A stretch of DNA of 64,000 bases, taken from the NCBI GenBank assembly GCA_030762895.1, contig CM061062.1, forward strand, positions 101,352,874-101,416,873, given 5' to 3'. Source of the stretch: Sophora flavescens. Lineage: Eukaryota; Streptophyta; Magnoliopsida; Fabales; Fabaceae. Positions 60,411 to 64,000 of this stretch are shown here, piece after piece. The notes beneath the pieces are model-generated. The model worked only from the letters and a program-made list of their open reading frames with translations, was not told the DNA's origin and did not search any database. Both the position numbers and the translations under genes were made by a program. Within the stretch, counting starts at the first letter, position 1, and each line of letters begins with the position of its first letter.

Positions 60411-62225
60411 TGTAACGCCCTTCGTTACATTAGTAACCCAAAACAAAATCGATGAAAATCCTTTGAAGAATTTAAAATTAAAAACATACATGTCATAAAA
60501 AAAATTCTGAACTTAATCAGGTCTGAAAATACCTCATATTAATTAAAATAGTGATAAAGTATCCAATGTGATAATATATTAGTAAATCCATAAATCCAAA
60601 TAAAAACCAAAAGCCTAAAAAAAAATGACGTCTACTAATAAACCCAACGATAAATAAAAAAACGTCTAGCCACATACGGCTCCTTATTTAAGAAAGTACT
60701 AACCAAGCTAAGGATAATAACTAAGAAAATTCGCTAAGTCTTCAGTCCTCTTCAGTTTCAGTGGCGTCGTACTCGTGCTCTGAAAACAACACTTTTAATG
60801 AGACATAATCCCAGTGAATAAAAATCATATAATGAAAAGGTTCGCAAATAGTGTTGTTCTCAGCCGGCGTGGTAACTGGAAAAACAATCATGGTACCCGC
60901 TAATTTTTAAAATATTGAATATAATAAACCTCCAAAATAATGATATATATAAATAAAATTAATGTCAAGCATTTAAAGCACAAACTCATAAACTCAGCAA
61001 CGGTAACATCTCATTGCATTTAATCACATTCACCATGCAAACTCTACACAATGCAACTCCACTAACATGACTCGGTGATTCCCAGAATCACTTAACTCGA
61101 CTTTTTGGTTCTCATAACCGGTGTGAATCCCAGATCCACTAAGGTCAATGAGATCATATCCATGCAATGGCGTCCCACTGTCTTCTCCATCCCAGATGGA
61201 GGTATCTAATATTCCATCCCAGATGTGAATATTTTAATAATTTGATATCCCATCCCAGATGGTGATATCTCTCATCCTATTACCGGAATAGAATGTACAC
61301 CGTCATCCCTTCCTGGAAGGTGATGCCCAACTCATGCATAATGCAATATGTCATCCCAGATGACTCTCAAGGTTTTCCAACTTCATCTGTCAATAACAAT
61401 GTTACAATGTCATGCCAAACCAACACTATAACGTCATATTATACATATTAAAGATTGTTAATCAACAATAATTCATACTGTAATTAAACAAATTTTAATT
61501 TAGAAACCATTGAACAAAACATGCTTAAAATAACTTGTTACGGGAACGGGTTCACAAAACATGAACTTAGATTCCAATTTCTAATTTAAATTGGCCTTCA
61601 TCAGTAGAATAGAGTTTCATGTAATAGGGAAATAATTAATCACACTACAAATAATGAATTTGACTTTGACAATTGTTTTGCCATCAAACAATCAAAATAA
61701 AGAATGTACAACAATTCCAAAAAATTAATATAAAGCTATTTATTTATAGATTCCAGGAAAATATATTTAATAATTCGATTCATCTATCAACATCTCAAAA
61801 TAATTTAAGAGTCTCGAATCAAGAACCCTAAAATATTTTACTATTTCCAAAAGACAAAGTTACATGTAGAAGCATCAAATTATCTGTACCATGAAAGTGT
61901 GAGAAAAGTTATTTTTACTCACCTTTTGCAGACTTCCAATGTGCTCTAAAAATTACGTATGATAAGGATTTGCACTTCCCTAAAAATTTCCCTCCCGTTT
62001 GGTGGCGTTCTTGGATCTATTTTGTTACGGTTGTACTGACAAGAAAGAATGGATCCGGCAAAAATGTTAAACTCTCTGCGGCGCTCCTGTTCATGCTCCT
62101 CTTTGTTTTTCGGTTACTATTCCTTCAACACTAGGTTTGCTCCTTTTGTTTTCTTTTTATTTTATTTTTTCTTTTTATTCTGCCTGGGCTTAACGCCCAA
62201 GTGTCTCTCCTTTTTTTTCTTTCAA

Positions 62226-62270
<45 letters not shown>

Positions 62271-62435
62271 GTATTCTTTATAATAGTTAATAAATTTTAA
62301 TAAATACTTATACTATCAATTTTTTACACTAAATCTCTTATTTATATATTTTATTTGCACTATACTTTTTAATAACTCAATACTTTTTTTTATCAATTTA
62401 ATTATATTATTATATGAGAATTTTAGTATGTTACA
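60411..62435 (-). repeat. LTR 3 (5' LTR of the gypsy complex)
   Basis: 2025 bp, TGTAACGCCCTTCGTTACAT...TTTTAGTATGTTACA, followed by the duplication GAAGA. It has the same CATCCCAGATG dyads and a (TA)n tract (about 62231-62263) as LTR 1. The short open frame starting MDPAKMLNSLRR occurs in both LTR 1 and LTR 3 only because the LTRs are copies. Confidence 0.92.
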
Positions 62436-62799
62436 GAAGACAAAAAAAGTCCGAACCAATTTAATTAGTTTGGTTCGGGTTTTCGGGTTCATCGAGTCAT
62501 TCGTTCGGGTCTTACACCCCTAACCATAGTTTATATAATGCCAGTCTCACGTAGACTCCATTGCTCATCTTTTGTTCACCTAATCACTCGATCACATCAT
62601 AGACAATGAAATCTCAATGCAAGATAATATTTCCCTAAAAATAATTTAATATTGTCTATTTAATTAGATTGAGGTATATTGAGAGTAAACTATCCTAAAA
62701 TATTTAATGAATATCTTATAACAAATAATTGAATCAATCAATATGATATAATTTAAAATTATTGAGGGGTTAAAAACTAAATTTTAAAAATAAAAAGTA

Positions 62800-63536
62800 T
62801 AATTTAAAATTTAGTTTAAAGTTTAAAATTTATTATATATATATATATATATTATATTTATATATATTTTGAAATTTAATAATTTTCGGGTTCGAACCAA
62901 ACTAACCTGTTCTTAAATGGTTTGGTTCAGGTTTTGTAGGAAGAAGTCTCAAAACTCAATCAAACAGAATCAATTTTTTTTATTTGTTCGGATTTTCCCC
63001 TACCTAAAATCGAACCAAACTGGGATTTTTGCACCGCTAGCTATGGTCTAGCGATTAGGTAAACAAAATATGACATTTTTCAGGGTTATTTTCAATGTAT
63101 AAACTATTAAAAGTGCTATACTAGTATTAAATACTCCATTCGGTTTCTATTATAAGCGAAAAGTCCTAAACTTTTTGGTCCAATATATAAGCAAATTTAA
63201 AACACTTCCATCCAATTTAGTGATGTTATTCTCAAAATACCATTCATTCAATACAAGTTTTATTTTCGAATGACTCTTTTTATTTTCAACAACACATGTT
63301 TAATGAATAAGATGAATGATAATTTAGATAAAAAAACTTAATATTTGTGTTTTATTAATTTTTTGCTTATAATGAAGGCCGGATGGAGTATTATTATTTA
63401 TCATATTATTTAAAAGCTCATTCTAAATTTTGAAAAAATATTTTTTCAAGAAGACTATGGTTATGTGAGTGGGTCACTGTTAAATCGGATGAATCACTGT
63501 ATGTTAAATGTGAAAATGTGAATTTTATAAATAATT

Positions 63537-63567
<31 letters not shown>

Positions 63568-63580
63568 TGCAAACATTCTT
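62800..63580. repeat. Right arm of the diverged long inverted repeat
   Basis: It is reverse complementary in blocks to 48690-50090. It includes a Stowaway-like MITE at 63132-63390 (TA-CTCCATTCGGTTTCTATTA / TA-CTCCATCCGGCCTTCATTA) and a GGTTTGGTTCG-rich piece at 62880-63045. It also contains (TA)n tracts near 62826 and 63538. Confidence 0.72.
63132..63390. mobile_element. Stowaway-like MITE (right arm)
   Basis: CTCCATTCGGTTTCTATTAT at the left pairs with CTCCATCCGGCCTTCATTAT (reverse complement of the right end), both continuing AAGC and flanked by TA. It sits at the position equivalent to the MITE at 48874-49153. Confidence 0.7.
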
Positions 63581-63739
63581 AACAACAAGTACGGCAAGTT
63601 CTAATGTCCTCCATCCTTAAGATGGAGGGTCTAAACTTCATAAATATTAACCATTGATATATTATTATAAAACAATCTACGGACCAGATTGAAAAATTTG
63701 AAAAGGGGTAAAATGGGTAAACAATGTCCTATTTCCTGT

Positions 63740-63901
63740 TCACTTACACTGTTCAAATCACTGTTCACTTTCCTTTTTCTTTCTGTTATTGGCGATTGCA
63801 TCACGTCACTTTTGGGTTTCTATTCATTTATTACACTGTTCAAAATCACTGTTCATTTTTCCTTCTCCTTTTGGATGTGGCTATTGCATCACGTCACTTT
63901 T
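63740..63901 (+). repeat. Two direct copies of a 70-bp unit
   Basis: ACACTGTTCAAATCACTGTT...GCGATTGCATCACGTCACTTTTG (about 63746-63812) is repeated as ACACTGTTCAAAATCACTGT...GCTATTGCATCACGTCACTTTTG (about 63833-63902). Each contains ATTGCATCACGTCAC, an ACGT-core motif. The last 100 bases of the window show nothing further. Confidence 0.85.
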
Positions 63902-64000
63902 GATTAAATACAAATCATTTACAGTTTATTTTAATTTCCTTTTTTCAGTTCCAATAAGCATTGCAAATTTCCATTTTCCCCTTTATCTTTTGAACCGAAC

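Larger units (their letters stand above)
52100..62435 (-). mobile_element. Ty3/gypsy chromovirus complex with three LTRs
   Basis: The outer LTRs 52100-54144 and 60411-62435 share the duplication GAAGA (52095-52099, 62436-62440) and so define one insertion of 10,336 bp. On the minus strand the order is 5' LTR, primer site, gag start, a short 3'-end piece, a third LTR (59697-57472), protease-RT-RH-INT-chromodomain, purine tract, 3' LTR. The third LTR has a purine tract on its inner side but no primer site on the other, so it is the 3' LTR of a second, related element nested in the first. RT-RH-INT order plus a chromodomain places the family in the Tekay/Del chromoviruses. It is not autonomous. 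Confidence 0.88.
49853..62523. mobile_element. Short MITE split by two nested insertions
   Basis: The left end TAGGGGTATAACAGGTCGG and right end (reverse complement TTAGGGGTGTAAGACCCG) look like one pair of ends. Both sides are full of GGTTTGGTTCG motifs. The pieces 49853-50096, 51941-52094 and 62441-62523 add up to about 480 bp once the solo LTR and the gypsy complex, each with its own duplication, are removed. The pairing of these ends is an inference. Confidence 0.6.

Noticed and set aside
49853..63045. One giant DNA transposon with ends at 49853 and 63045
   Set aside because: Each inner insertion has its own duplication and origin. The similarity of ends reflects MITE copies in opposite arms and not one mobile unit.
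1..64000. CRISPR arrays, operons, prokaryotic systems, integrated virus
   Set aside because: All genes have plant introns and TATA promoters. Tandem repeats lack spacers, and all reverse transcriptases belong to copia or gypsy retrotransposons without envelope or movement proteins.

Overview
This is a plant nuclear window, AT-rich and with spliced genes. It most likely comes from a papilionoid legume, judging by the MITE families and the high identity of the host genes to dicot orthologues; I cannot name the species. Four host genes are supported. In order they are a receptor-like cytoplasmic kinase of the PBL27 type (+, 7067-18004, 5 coding exons), an ISWI chromatin-remodelling ATPase of the CHR11/CHR17 type (-, 28549-20589, 25 exons), a class 3 lipase-like alpha/beta hydrolase (+, 40550-45568, 10 exons) and a small acidic protein with a myristoylation-type N terminus (-, 47860-46958). 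From memory, the first three match the Arabidopsis order AT5G18610 (PBL27), AT5G18620 (CHR17), AT5G18630/18640 (lipase-like hydrolases), so this looks like an old collinear block stretched by transposons.

Layout. 1-3315 is the 3' part of a Ty1/copia element with its 3' LTR. 3316-6640 is intergenic DNA full of copies of one MITE family. 7067-18004 is PBL27, whose third intron is 8.26 kb long. That intron holds a 617-bp LTR-derived foldback (10235-10851, TSD GATAC), a 3.36-kb hAT element with a broken transposase (11698-15057) and an Au-type SINE with a 14-bp TSD (16122-16280). 18005-20588 is 3' flank with a 637-bp TIR element. 20589-28549 is the ISWI gene. 28650-40100 is the space between the divergently transcribed ISWI and lipase genes. 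It holds a complete copia element (31597-38144, TSD CCTCA) that has young LTRs, a broken ORF and an antisense piece of what looks like a host gene in its leader, plus a hAT transposase relic.

From about 48.6 kb to the end the window is a nest of repeats. A diverged inverted repeat (arms about 48690-50090 and 62800-63580) encloses an interrupted MITE. Into that MITE have gone a solo LTR (50097-51935, TSD CTATT, with a 26-bp minisatellite) and a minus-strand Ty3/gypsy chromovirus complex (52100-62435, TSD GAAGA). The complex carries three LTRs, a broken pol with chromodomain, and a detached gag remnant.

PBL27 and ISWI are convergent, and ISWI and the lipase are divergent. Beyond conserved order I see no sign that the host genes form one pathway: PBL27 is an immune-signalling kinase, the ISWI ATPase spaces nucleosomes and the hydrolase acts on lipids. 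The most unusual items are the near-perfect 293-bp foldback in the kinase intron, the captured phase-compatible gene fragment in the copia leader, the triple-LTR gypsy structure and a perfect 40-bp hairpin downstream of the lipase.
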